A stretch of 64,000 bases of DNA from Hepsetus odoe (lineage: Eukaryota > Chordata > Actinopteri > Characiformes > Hepsetidae): the NCBI GenBank assembly GCA_017165825.1, contig CM029384.1, positions 12,778,623-12,842,622 on the forward strand. The letters run 5' to 3'. Shown here piece by piece: positions 34,679 through 46,200 of the stretch. The notes below the pieces were generated by a model that saw only the letters and a program-made list of their open reading frames with translations, searched no databases and was not told the DNA's origin. Positions within the stretch are counted from its first letter, which is position 1, and every line of letters starts with the position of its first letter. The position numbers and the translations under genes were made by a program.

Positions 34679-34870
34679 TCGGAACTGCACTGCTTCTCAG
34701 ATCGCCAACTGAGCAAAACGTGACCGTTTGGTTCTCTGAGTCAATTCGAAGAGTCGCTTTAGGAACAACGTTAGTTTAATATTCTGGACTCCGCGCACCT
34801 GCACTGTATCCTCTCACTCGCTGAGCTGAGCTGAGGGAGGGTGTGAGAGAGAGAGAGAGAGAGAGAGATG
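34679..34870 (-). promoter_or_regulatory. bmerb1-like: 5' UTR and probable promoter of the bMERB gene
   Basis: Upstream of the first coding exon the sequence becomes GC-richer with several CpGs, then a CTGAGCTGAGCTGAG stretch and a (GA)n tract at 34844-34868. No TATA box is obvious. The start site cannot be fixed. Confidence 0.4.
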
Positions 34871-35439
34871 AATGAAAGATGAATAGGTTGTAAATCAGTG
34901 AAAAACGCCACCTTGTGAGTAATATGGAGAATGCATCCAATAATGGCATCGGTCACTGTAGGCCTATTTGAATCTCTTGGCAAATAACAGAAAGACATTG
35001 TAACATTCAAACACTGCAAAGTGATGTCTGGCTCTGGAGCACCTCAGCATTGAAGAGGTCAGCTTTCTACCTGTATGTTGAGCATTAGAACATGGAGAAC
35101 ACGAGACATGGTAAAACTTTAGGACTGGTATTGGTGCTAATGTTGCCTATATAAAAGCCAGTGACAACCTATTGCACCTCCTACATTGTGTCATTTACAG
35201 GTACTGATATTGTATTACCTTAGCTAATATTGTTTTGATTACAGAAATAGAAAAAAATTATACTGATTAATTTATTTTTAAGCTTTATTTAAAAGTTCCA
35301 TTAATTTTAAGAAACTATATGTACACTATGGTGTGTCCAATAAGTTCTGTTGAAAAAACAGTAGCAATACAGGCATCATTTAAATGCAAATCGATAAAAT
35401 AACCATTGTTGGTTTGTCAAGAGTAAAAAAAAAATCCTT
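34871..35439. other. intergenic, no feature
   Basis: AT-rich spacer between the bMERB promoter and the repeats downstream of mfsd6l. Confidence 0.4.
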
Positions 35440-35548
35440 AAGCTTACTGGCCCCTAAGTGTGACTGTGTGTCTGCCCTGTGATGGACTGAGAGAGATCTG
35501 CACAAGAAGGATTACAAAGTTTTACCAGATGATGGCAGCAGACACATT

Positions 35549-35803
35549 CCATACCATCCATCCATCTTCTGCCGCTTGTCCCAAACAGGGTCACGGGGGA
35601 GTGCTGGAGTCCAACCAGGACTGGAGTCCAGCGCACACAGATCGCCAGGTCGCCAGGTCACCAGCCCATCGCAGGGAGGAGCGTGACAGGGACGGCACCT
35701 TACTCAAGGGTACCTCAGGGCAACGTACTGGGAAGGGGTTCAAACCCCCGATCCTCCAATCATGTAGCCAACACCCTAACCACTAGGCCACCACTGCCCC
35801 ACC
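35549..35803 (-). mobile_element. SINE S3 (composite with CCAT tail)
   Basis: Same structure as 14021-14257: ATCCATCCAT tail, CTGCCGCTTGTCCCAAACAG, then the S1-like AAGGGTACCTCAGGGCAAC and head complement ACCACTAGGCCACCACTGCC. It carries a small internal duplication of the 'ACTGGAGTCCA' and 'CGCCAGGT' words. Confidence 0.88.
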
Positions 35804-37145
35804 TCTATAGCCTCCTTTAGATAGTTCCATCCTAAAAAGCCACAGGACCTCCCCCGTTGGCATTTCAACACACCTTTTGAAAACAAGTTCAAATAACCAA
35901 TATGTAAAGTAAGTCTTAGTACACCACCTTTCTCTTTACTTATGTTTACTTATGCTATAATAATTGTTTTTTTCTTCAATACCTTGTTTGCACCTCTCAG
36001 CCATGAGAAAATAAACCTAATGTATATATACATTATACATATAGGTTTGAGGTTTTAGCCTCAGGCTGTCCATGCTGAAAAACCTCAAAAGATTATTAAT
36101 CTTTAATTTTTTTTTTCTTTATTTTTCACATTTTTAATGTGTACAGTTTACAGGAGGTTTGACTCAAATAATAAATATCTCTTAAATAATGTACAGTGTT
36201 TATTGTGATCTTTTTAGGCAGTACATATTTTTCAGCTATGTCTGAACATATTCTTATATTGTTCTGAGTGGCTGGAATCAATGACCCTAAAATGATGTGA
36301 CTAGAAATAAGAAAATAAAAACTGGATGAACAGGACAGACCTTTTAGTTTTTGAGCAAACAAACATTACTGCATGTGATTGGGTCAATATGGTTCATGGA
36401 TGGCTGGAAACATCTGGCAAGTGTCCAGTACTCCTAAGGGTAAACGTTATCTTAGTGTTTATGCTTGATGATAGTCCCCTATCACTTGGGCATACTGGCT
36501 CAGGCAGCCTTTGCCAGTAACCTTTGATTTCTTACAATATGCCAGGTCATATTATTGATTAAACATTTCCTGTTTGTAGGAATTGTGTCATCATTTTTAT
36601 GGATAGGCAAATATTGAATAACATATCAGATACTAGATATAAGGGCTACAAACTCAAAATGTGGGAGAAAAAATCCATTTGAACAGACTCAAACAGCCAC
36701 AATATTTCCTGATAAGGCAAACATCAATGGAGACAGAGACACAAGGATGTTTGATGTAAGGACTACAATGCTCATTGTATGCTCAAAGTATGACGTGCTT
36801 CTTAAGTAAGACTGTGTGCATAAGTTGTACTAAATACCCAATCACTGTTGCAAACCATTCATCTCTAAATGGTAGCTTTATAAAAGAAGCAAAAAAATTT
36901 TCTTCAGTTTAAAATGTACATAAATACAGTTTTATTCTATATACATTGAGAAAAAATAAATGTACTACTAAGTTCTTTGAGCAAAGATGTTTTGTAAATG
37001 AGATGGGAGTTTGAATAGCCATTTAAAGTATAAAATGCATTTATATAATGGAAAGATTCTTTACCAGCTTAAGAATTCTACTTAAAAAGACTTTTACATG
37101 ATATGGAGGTCCTATAAACCTTTATGTTCTTTAGAATGTTCTCAG
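35804..37145. other. intergenic, no gene recognised
   Basis: AT-rich. Short frames only, with an imperfect palindrome of ATGTATATATACAT type near 36020. Confidence 0.4.
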
Positions 37146-37358
37146 TGTCTGTATGGGTTTCCACCAGTTCCTCCAGCAGTTAATAGACATCCACTAAATG
37201 GAAATTGGAGAAGCTTAATTGCTAGGTGTGACGTGTGAGAGTGTGTGTGTCTCAAGGATTGATGACATGTCCATGGTGTTTCTTTCCCCTTCGGCTCCGC
37301 TGGCTCCAGCACCCCCTTGATCCTACTGAGGCAAATCAGATAATCTAATGGATAGATT
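37146..37358 (+). mobile_element. fragment of the fish repeat also seen at 33300
   Basis: Contains GGGTTTCCACCAGTTCCTCC, GACATGTCCATGGTGTTTC and GGCTCCAGCACCCCCTTGAT, the 3' part of the same family. Confidence 0.6.
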
Positions 37359-37375
37359 GCAATGTTAAATGCAAA

Positions 37376-37573
37376 GGGGTGGTCTAGTTGTAGGATACTT
37401 GCCGATAGCTCTACAGACCAAGCAGTCACAGGTTCGAATCCCCCCCTCTAGCACAACCACCAGTGGGTTCCAGAGCAAGACCCTTAACCCTGAATTGCTC
37501 CAGGGGGACTGTCCCTGTTATCAAAACATGGACATTGCTCTGGATAAGAGCATCTGCTAAATGCTGTAAATGC
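37376..37573 (+). mobile_element. tRNA-derived SINE, family S2
   Basis: Good S2 copy with GTGGTCTAGTTGTAGGATAC head, B box GGTTCGAATCCCCCC and tail GCTCTGGATAAGAGCATCTG. Confidence 0.9.
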
Positions 37574-38384
37574 TATTTAACAAAACAACAAAGAAAAAAA
37601 ATTAGGCAGAATTCCTATGAAGCAACAAAATACATTTAATCTTTTTTTTTTTTCATAATGATAACAAATATTGGTCACACAAAGGTCATAAATAGTTGCA
37701 AAAACTATTAACCATCACCCCCTGCAGGTTAAACACAATTCATTCCATAAATTCCAATCCTCATACCTGGCTTACAGATAAACACAGACACACTGGCACA
37801 TCTTTGCTGGCCTGTCCAATGTTTACATTTAGTTAACCATAATCTCTACCGTAAGAATTAGGCCAGGTTGTCCAGCTACCTAACAAACACAGCTATGAGT
37901 AACAAATATAGCATGCGACACACTCAGCTCAATCTATGGTTCTACAGGTTTGGCCAACACTGTGAAACAGGTTTGACAGAACTGATAAGGTCAGGCAGAA
38001 CGTTGTCTGCATTTTCTCTCTGCTAAAGGAAAGAGTTTGAAATGGTAACTGAAAGTCATGTGACTATCCAAAGTAAACACAGGTGCATATGCACACACCC
38101 GGATATACACAAATGGCACATTACATTAGCACAAATGCTTAGATCTCTCATTTTACACAGCTTAACTCAACCCAAGCCGCACCAAACGGTCAACCCTGCT
38201 TAAGCACTCAATGAACACATATGGCATATCTTTTAGCCCAGTACCACATGCTCCACTGAATAACAATACAGTGAAGATTTTTTTTGCGTAGCATTGTACA
38301 TAAGCTTAACTGACTGCACTAACCACTTTACTGTCTTTTCACATAGATACATTCTTTCCCCAAAAGGAAGAAATAGGAAAGCGA

Positions 38385-38402
38385 GGGGGGGGGGGAAGGG
38401 GG
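38385..38402 (+). other. G-run, quadruplex-prone
   Basis: Eleven G, two A, five G in succession. Located 3' of mfsd6l, so the G-rich strand is the non-template complement of any read-through transcript. Confidence 0.6.
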
Positions 38403-38758
38403 AAAGTGACCTTTGCAATAGTTATGTCACATTTTGTAATTGCATTCACCTAAGGTTTATCCAATGTGTACACACTGCTGTTAAATGGAATTGAACAAAA
38501 AATTTAGGAAATTTTCATTTCAATTTGTTCCTTTTTAATGGAAGAATGTCTAACAAAAAAAGGAGTTTGAAACAAAGTGCATTTTGCAAAATTCAGTTAT
38601 AGGATAAAAGCAATGCAATTTAGTTAAAAAATACTCTTTAATTTGAAGATATGTCACAGTGTCAAATCCTAGACCTTCTAAAATTTGACCTTTCTTTTCA
38701 AATGCAATGTATCCTTCCAAGAATTTTTCTGAGCTTTATGAGGCAAGAAGCATTTCCC

Positions 38759-38764
38759 TTTATT
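38759..38764 (-). terminator. mfsd6l: candidate poly(A) signal AATAAA of mfsd6l
   Basis: AATAAA on the minus strand about 240 bases after the mfsd6l stop codon, in a plausible 3' UTR. Confidence 0.4.
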
Positions 38765-39000
38765 GTAACCACATGCCTTTCCAATAATGTGCAGTCAAAG
38801 ACAAATATGTTGGTAGTTTTGGCAGCTGAGATAAAGAGCCACTCTGGTTAAATCCAGGTGTGAATGTTCATAGGGTGGAATATCCACCCTAATGCCTTGC
38901 TTTGAGTCCTTTGCATTACTTTTTGAATCACTGAACCACTGGTCTTTGGGATATAATCTTTTTTTTTTTTTTTGAAAGAATGTATACAAAGTATTGTTCC

Positions 39001-40764
39001 TTATTTATCAGATTTCCTCCAGTTGTTGTTCCCCTTGTCTTCTTCCATGGCTTTCTCCAGCCAGTCATTTTCCGGGTCAGATTCTGACTCACTAACCTCA
39101 CTGGCGTCTGCCGCCAGAAGGCGCGAATAGTTTATCCTGCGCTGACGAGGGATTCTCCACTGCAGCACAGCTAAAGCAAAGCACCACAGGGCAAGCATCA
39201 CTGCTGCACCCTGGAAGAGCACTCCTACTCCAAACCTTTGCACTACAAACCCTGCAACCAGGCTGCCAAGTCCTGCTCCAAGATCCAGATGCAGGGCCTC
39301 AAAAACCCGGTACACTGCCCTTTCTGTACCTGGAGAGGCAATATCCGCACACTGAGCTTCCACTGACCACCAGAGGGCACCAGTGCCAAGTCCTGCCAAC
39401 AGCTGTGCAGGAAGTGCAGCCCATGGAGCCCATAGGAAAGAATAGTAAAGGCACTGAAGAGAGAGACCAAAAGTACTGAGAAGCAGTAGTCGCCCATGCG
39501 ATTTCAGGAAGCGGGCAACGCTTCCATTCAGTGGGGAAAAGGAGACCTGGCATAGAGGTGCCAAAGCCAAAGTAATGCCCATTTGAAGCTCTGAAGCATT
39601 GTGGTCTCGCATCTGCCATAGGAAAAAATCAGATACAGCTGAGCTTGCCATGCCGGCAAGGAGGGTAGTGATGGCACAGAGAAGAGCCCGTGAATCCCCT
39701 CGCAACAGCTGTAGTGCCTTTAAGCCCCCTCCAGGAAGACGTTCACGTTTATGGCGGTAAAGTGGTAACAAAGCAGCAACAGGAACTAATATGACCATCA
39801 GCATAGCATAGGTGTAAAAATGCAACACTGTACCAATGAGACAGTAAAGGATGCTTACTAGAATACCAGTGCTTCCCATACCCCCTGCAGTCCCTAAAAG
39901 CTTCCAGGGTTTAATAGTTCCATGCCGGTCAGTGGCATCCACAAAATCAAGGTACTCATGGAGCCCATCATCAGCTATCCACTCCAGTGGGGCAGCTACA
40001 ACCTCCCATACACCTACTACAATCATCAATAAGAAAAACATCTGATTTTGAGCATCCATGACTTTCAAGCTTCCAAGAAATGAGTGAGCAGCCTCCATGT
40101 CCTCCTGCTTCTGTTCATGCTTTTCTAATGACCTACTCTTCCTCTCTGGTGAAAAGATATGAGCAGTTCTTGTTTCCAGACCTTCTTGTATGTTTTTTTG
40201 CCTTTTGGTTGTATCTGAACCCACTTTGACTGGCTGAGCACTCTGGCTGTCAAAAAAGGAGGTGTTGAGCATCAGTGTAGGCCTATGTTTAGAATCAGCA
40301 TGCCCTTCTGTAAACTTCAGCTTAGGTACTGCTGTATTGACAGCGGGAGTGGTGAACTTTTGTGGAGTCGTGCTGGGTTTCAGATTGATGGAGTCAAACT
40401 CATATTCGGTATGGTTAGCAGTCAGTTGACTAACATTGCAACTTCCTTTCTCAGTGCTCAATCCTGTGGGAGGGAAGAGGAGTAGCACCAAAGCGGCTGC
40501 TATTGAACAGATGACGGAACCTATTATAACTGCTCGCCTTTTGTTATGGCGCCTGGCCAGGTTGCTGGAAAGAGGCCTCCAAACCAGAGCCACAAGGTGC
40601 TTGGTGGCCATGATAATACCAGTCTCGGCAGCAGTGAGGCCGAGGTGCCAGAGGTAGAGGGTGAGGAAGGGCAGAAGGCATCCTGAGGCACAGGAATAGA
40701 GGAAGTGAAAAAAGCTGGCAAGGCCCACAGCTCCTCTGATATCCCACTGCTTGCTCCTCTTCAT
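39001..40764 (-). CDS. mfsd6l: major facilitator superfamily domain-containing 6-like
   Basis: Single-exon frame of 587 residues plus stop, as MFSD6L is in human (about 586). Membrane protein with about 12 segments. The first three lie near residues 11-98, then a soluble loop of about 135 residues (100-235) carries three Asn-X-Ser/Thr sites, which fits a lumenal or outer face. The family block EWIADDGLHEYLDFVDATDR is at 261-280, followed by the remaining segments from about 295 to 535. The C-terminal tail has INYSRLL, an acidic Ser/Glu run and DNDWLEKAM-like text, as in human. The frame extends six codons upstream to a GTG, but the ATG at 40764 fits the family N-terminus (Trp-Asp-Ile near residue 7) and has a purine at -3. 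Substrate unknown. Same strand as both neighbours, with the adjacent pik3r6 as in human 17p13.1. Confidence 0.96.
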   Translation of the reverse strand: MKRSKQWDIRGAVGLASFFHFLYSCASGCLLPFLTLYLWHLGLTAAETGIIMATKHLVALVWRPLSSNLARRHNKRRAVIIGSVICSIAAALVLLLFPPTGLSTEKGSCNVSQLTANHTEYEFDSINLKPSTTPQKFTTPAVNTAVPKLKFTEGHADSKHRPTLMLNTSFFDSQSAQPVKVGSDTTKRQKNIQEGLETRTAHIFSPERKSRSLEKHEQKQEDMEAAHSFLGSLKVMDAQNQMFFLLMIVVGVWEVVAAPLEWIADDGLHEYLDFVDATDRHGTIKPWKLLGTAGGMGSTGILVSILYCLIGTVLHFYTYAMLMVILVPVAALLPLYRHKRERLPGGGLKALQLLRGDSRALLCAITTLLAGMASSAVSDFFLWQMRDHNASELQMGITLALAPLCQVSFSPLNGSVARFLKSHGRLLLLSTFGLSLQCLYYSFLWAPWAALPAQLLAGLGTGALWWSVEAQCADIASPGTERAVYRVFEALHLDLGAGLGSLVAGFVVQRFGVGVLFQGAAVMLALWCFALAVLQWRIPRQRRINYSRLLAADASEVSESESDPENDWLEKAMEEDKGNNNWRKSDK

Positions 40765-40795
40765 AGCTGCTACCTCTTCCACACCAGTCAGTCAT
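40544..40795 (-). other. upstream ORF overlapping the mfsd6l start
   Basis: An ATG at 40795 opens an 83-codon frame that runs out of frame through the mfsd6l ATG and ends inside it. If this ATG is in the mature 5' UTR it would reduce mfsd6l translation. The encoded peptide has no recognisable domain. Confidence 0.45.
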
Positions 40796-40802
40796 AAAAA
40801 GT

Positions 40803-40805
40803 GCT
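40803..40805 (-). other. mfsd6l: candidate 3' splice site in mfsd6l 5' UTR
   Basis: A pyrimidine-rich TTTTTCTGTACCCACAG ends at 40804, eight bases before the upstream ATG. It would join one of the donors at 41990 or 42114. Confidence 0.5.
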
Positions 40806-41095
40806 GTGGGTACAGAAAAACAAAGACTACTGTAAATGGCAGTTTATGTTGAAGTTGCATTGAGGTTTGGCCTCAGCTGATGTGATCATAAACTCTAACT
40901 CCACAGGAAACTTAAGTTTGTTCCTTTTGATAGGATGTAATTTGACCGCATGGTGTATGGAGATATTAAACAGCAATTAATGAGCAAGAGTTCATTAATT
41001 CTCTAATTTGTGAGTATGATAGAGAATATGAACTCTTAGATTCCCCAACACAAAGTGGCATTTTACCTTTCTAAGAACTTTGAGCTAAGAAGCAT

Positions 41096-41158
41096 TTACA
41101 TTTATGGCATTTAGCAAATGCTCTTATCCAGAGCGCCTTCCATTTTCCAATTACAAGG
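41096..41158 (-). mobile_element. SINE S2 tail fragment
   Basis: Only the 3' tail complement is present (GGCATTTAGCAAATGCTCTT and the following 40 bases), inside the putative first intron of mfsd6l. Confidence 0.7.
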
Positions 41159-41819
41159 ATGTTCTCCTCAGAGTAACTAGACAACCGCTGCCATTTACCT
41201 TTAATGTAACCACATTATTTAGCATACTTTCCAATAATGTGTACTCAAAGAGAAATACATTAGCGTTAGGGCAGCAGCAGATGAAGCACCCAGCTGTGAT
41301 GTTAGATCCACACGGGTTCATTCCAGAACATGCGTTAAATGTTCTTAAAGCCATAGAGACAAACTGTCAGCCCTCAGATGCTCGGATGTTTGTAGGTGCA
41401 TCTTTTGCTGAAACGCTGTAGGAGAAGCGTTCCCCTGTAAAGTGAGAGGACCTCGCCAATACCTAAATCAATCAGATCCTCACAGCAATGTTCCAACACC
41501 TAAAGCCAGAACCACAGTCTTTTGTTACAGCAATGTTGGTCAAATTAATTACCTTGATTTGAGAAGAGACAGATAAACAAAGGCCTTTACAAACCTTTAG
41601 ACATAAAATGTCTCTGAGAAAATGTGGATTCTTAGTTCTTATTTTTAAGCAACAGGGTTAGGCTTAGACCCTAGACCCTGGAGGTCAAACTCCAACAGCT
41701 GTTTAAAGGCAGAGTCTTGTTTCTGAAGTTCGTGTGAGCTACACACGTGCAGATCATATCCAGGAAGTGTTCAAATCACATTAACGTGCTCAACAGTCAC
41801 AAATGACATTATTCGATAT

Positions 41820-42240
41820 CCTTTCAGCAGGAGGAAATAATCGTCCGCCCTCGCGCCGAGGCTTAAACATCACCGCCGGTTTTTCACGTCGGGCCAGATG
41901 GACAGGTGCTGGGCACCTGCACCTGTACCTGTACCTGTACCTGTACCTGTACCTGTCCTCCCGGAGAGCAGGTCCAATAAGGTCCTTACCTTCACTGCTT
42001 CAGCTCTAAGCCAGCACTGCGGTGTTCTTTTCTACGTCTGAACGCCAGGGAAAAGGAAGAACCTCTTCCATATCCACACCGAGGCAACTTCTGATACACG
42101 GCGAGGCGCTTACCTGTCGTGGCGTCTCTTTTTCGCACAGTTGCGCCCCCTCACGGTGGCTCTGAAAACTACAGCCCACCATCAAAGCGCCGGGGAGCTG
42201 GTGAGGCAGGCAGTGCAGCCTGAATCCCAAAAGCAAGTAG
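41820..42240 (-). promoter_or_regulatory. mfsd6l: mfsd6l promoter and 5' untranslated exon region
   Basis: A CpG-bearing GC-rich island in AT-rich DNA. Two good minus-strand donors lie in it: GACAG|GTAAGC with exon end at 42114, and GTGAAG|GTAAGG with exon end at 41990. Both could splice to the acceptor at 40804, giving alternative 5' UTRs. Assignment to mfsd6l is inferred from strand and spacing. Confidence 0.5.
41915..41957. repeat. hexamer array (ACCTGT)n
   Basis: About seven tandem ACCTGY units within the presumed mfsd6l promoter or first intron. Each unit holds the core CACCTG/ACCTG of an E-box-like site. Confidence 0.9.
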
Positions 42241-42660
42241 TACTTTTAAAGTGTTATTTGCAAGGTGCAAATAAGTCATCAGGTGTTTAAAGAATGCAGC
42301 ACCTCTCTAGCAACTACCAGCAATTGAATTTAGATGAATTGATTTTTCATTTTGAAGACCATAAAGTCAGAGGTGTGATAAGTCTCATATGAGTACCATA
42401 CTGTCACTAAAAAGTAACAATCACCTGAATGGCATAATAGGAATTAGATACTATTGTAGATCTTGGCCAAAATGTCGGTCATTCTTTCACACATATACGC
42501 GAGGAGGATTATTATAATAAGAATTCTTGAAACTACACACCTCTGCTTTTTAAACCAACATCAGAATGTGTGTTTTAGTGGTGATGAATGTGTTCTGAGA
42601 CTGCTGTTCTTTTCCTCTACAAACTTTGAAGGAGTCTGGATGCACAGGCTTGTCTTATGT

Positions 42661-42666
42661 TTTATT
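42661..42666 (-). terminator. pik3r6: candidate poly(A) signal AATAAA of pik3r6
   Basis: AATAAA on the minus strand about 485 bases after the pik3r6 stop codon and about 420 bases before the mfsd6l GC-rich promoter region. Confidence 0.35.
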
Positions 42667-43149
42667 TTGACAAAAAAAAAGTAGTGTAAAGTGAGACACA
42701 CAGTAAAACATGTTCATTTCAAGTGCTGAACCATGTGGAATCTCATATATTGCTTTCAGCTGAATCTGTAAACCTGCCCAGCAGAGATATGTTGTTTTTC
42801 ATTTTGTTAAAGGAAACCTCCACTGTCAGCAGGAGTGATTATATTCCCTGGCAAATAAATAGTCTATTGTACCACATTCAAAACAAAGAAATCCTTAACT
42901 CTGAGATGTAGCTCCATCTGCTGGACAAAAACACTTAAAGTCTGGTTTTAATTCTCAGGAACTACTGGACACAGCAAAACTGAATACAGCAAAGAGCAAA
43001 AGTGGCTTAAGAAACTTTTTTTAAAACAAAAATGATACAGTAATACAATGTGGAATGCACTTTAATCACAATCAGTGTTCATAAATTATACGCTTGTTTG
43101 GGAGCAGCTGTTGTCTGTAATCCATGTGATGTGGGGATGTCCACTACTG

Positions 43150-43255
43150 TCACTTCAACACTCCGGAGAAAGTGTTGATGGGTAGAGAGAAAGTCTTGCT
43201 GAGATATCTGCTCAGCCCTGAGTCCTCATCCTGCACAGTGTGCCTTGACTTTGTC
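43150..43255 (-). CDS. pik3r6: pik3r6 coding exon 19 (C-terminus)
   Basis: Encodes a polar stretch then YLSKTFSLPINTFSGVLK and TGA; human ends 'LLMPINTFSGIVQ'. The frame requires the second AG of a CAGAG acceptor. Confidence 0.9.
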
Positions 43256-46200
43256 CTCTGAAGACAAAATCCTGGGTCTGTGCATGGAAAAACCTCTATG
43301 CTACGGGACACATATAAAATGTATCACAATAATGCTTTTTTATATTTTTATATTTTATTTTATTTTAATATTTTAATATTTTACTAAGAAATCGATTTCA
43401 ATTTAGCATTAAATTGTAGTGCTAGTTGCAAATAGCAGGTAAAAGAGTAAAACAAGAGTAATGTAGTAATGTAGAACATTTTATATCCACCGTTTATGAA
43501 ATGCCAGAAACTCAATGCATTCATAAATAAAAAGGTGTGCAAAAGTCTGGGTACCTTGGGCACACTGTCACCAGATTTGAAGTGTATATAATTATTATTT
43601 TTTGGGCTTTATTTAAAAAATAATGTAGAAAAATGCATTAAATGCAACCTGAACAAAAACTCTGGGTCATTTTAAAATGTGTTTTTTTTTTTTTTTCAGC
43701 ATGTTAAACTCTAGCAAATAAGTTAAAATAGTGCACTACAATTTATGGGAAAATGATGGGTTCCCTAGAGGATGTGAACACATTTATCTTTTCAAAAAAA
43801 TCTACAAAACATATCGAATGACTGGGTGTATTCAAACCTTTCCATAGGACATTATCTGCCTTAACAGACTTTGAAAATGATCATGAACAAAATCTGTAAT
43901 GACTTGCTATATAAACCAAGACAATAATAAAGAAAAATTTAAAATAACATGAAATATCACCTTATGGTTTTAAATTACCTTTTGACATTTTTGTAGATTC
44001 TGTGTGAGTCCTTGTCCAAAACTACTGTGAAAGTCTTCTTCTCTAGGGTTCTGATAGAAATTCTAGTGACTCGGAGTGTTGTCTAGAGGGAAGTGCATTG
44101 TTGTACAGTAAATTGGTAACAATGGAATTTCTATTAATCACTACTATCTGCTACAATCACACATTTTACCTTCGAATAATTGTTTGAACTGATATCAAAT
44201 ATTCAACCACTTGATAAATGATAAATGTATGATAAATGACATGTACTTACCACACAAGATTTTGTTAGATTTGGATCACAGAAATCCACATGAAGGCTAT
44301 CAAGATCTGTGAAGCAAAAGTGATATCCACTTCATTTAAAAGCATGTAATGTTGAAATGGAAATATTTATCCTGACAGATATGTTGCCATGGCAAATTAA
44401 CAAGGAGTGATTTAACAGCATACTTTTGGTTCCACATGACGGAAGGCGACACATTGAGATGCCACTCGTCATCAGAGACATTCCTCTGTCTACTTCTCTA
44501 TTGCTGATGGAGGCCTGTTAAGAAAAACAGCATGTAGAGAACTTTCCAACTCCAAATACATAACCAGCCCTCTAAACTGAGAATGATCAACTTCAATGCG
44601 CATTTATGGCGTTCTGCAGTCTTGGGTTATGTTATATTTACAACAACATATAGAAATGATAGGCACCTTTCTGTAAATGACAGACACAGATACTCCACCA
44701 TCTTCCTGGGGGCATTTTTTGTACCGCATTGATCCTATAAAAATGAACATAACTGGTTGATCACTTGCATTAAAAAAATTTGGGACACCAATGTTGTCGA
44801 AAAACATGCCTACCTTTGAGAGTGTCTTTAAATGTAGTTCTGAAAGACCTGAACTCAGGGAAGTCAATGTTCAACTGACACAAAAACACTTCCTCCACAG
44901 TTATACCCGAGCCAAAGAAGCTCATCTAGATAGAGAAACAGTTCAAGGACTTTTATTTTATGTGTAATCTAAAACCTGGATGTGTGTTGAGTTAGTATTC
45001 AAAGTTTCTCCTTCCTTGCAAATTGTACTTCATAAGTGCTAGTAATGCTTCCAGTTGATAAAGGTCTTCTCCAGGCTTAGAATGTAGGGGGTATAGCGTT
45101 CACTCCAATGCTCTATGCTTTTGAACCCCTAGTCAGTATTATAAACTGTAATGAGGGAGCTCTATAGTATATGATTCCATTCATGTTACCACTAGATACA
45201 TGACAAGAAATTAATTATGCAAACATAGCAGATTTTATAATAAAAACCTTTTCCTGCTTTTTTTTAAAACAAATGGAAAAATGCATCCAAAGATTTTTTC
45301 CCTCAGTTTTCTTGTCCAACAGCATCCACTAGTTAGGAAGCTCATAATATTATCAAAACACTTGCAGGATACTGCCAACTGTCATTGCTGTTTCATTGAC
45401 AGATGATAGAACCAGCACCTAGCTGCACCTTTTATCCCATAAATTAGTAAAGAACTGACCTTAACAGAGTAGATGGGGATGTGGATGGGTTGCCGTGCTG
45501 TGCGTGTGTAGTATGAAATAATATCCTGAAGAAAAGAGGTTTGCTCTGAAGATCCACCAACACTGGAATGCTGAAATCAAAAGATCACATACAATAAAAA
45601 CATTTTGTGCTGCCTTATGTGTTACCACACATTGTTAATTTAATGCTGCAAATATATGTACAAAGGTGGTAATCAGTTAGAGTCCTAGGGTTATTTATTG
45701 TTATATATATAGTGAATATATTTCATATGTTCTCTCCATACTTTGTACTTCAAAGTAAGAGATCTTTTAAAGTATTTAGGGACTTACCATTTCTGCTAGT
45801 TTCAGGATCATGCTTCCCAGACCATTGATGTTACAGTCATACCATGGATCTGCTTTTCCCAGTGATGCAGCTACTGTAAGCATGTCTACTAATCCTGGAA
45901 CATTTTCCTAAAATGTAAAGGGTTTTTTGTGATACAAATTAAAATTTTTAGATTTGTGTTTTTCATTTAGCATTTGAATAATCAATGAATAATGAGTAAT
46001 CATCGATGAGTAATCACCTCAGCTGGAGATCTTGAGGCAGATTGGTCTGAGAGTGGAATGTAATATATTTCCAAGTTGACCCTTTTGGTGAGGAAAAGAT
46101 ATCGTGCCTCCCTTTTTCTGCAAATTGTCAAAAATGAAATTTCAGACATTTAAAGCTCAATTTGTGCTGAGAATGGGACCAAATCAATATCTTATATTCT

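Noticed and set aside
40765..40782. Six-codon upstream extension of mfsd6l from a GTG
   Set aside because: The ATG at 40764 fits the family N-terminus and context; a GTG start has no support in an animal gene here.
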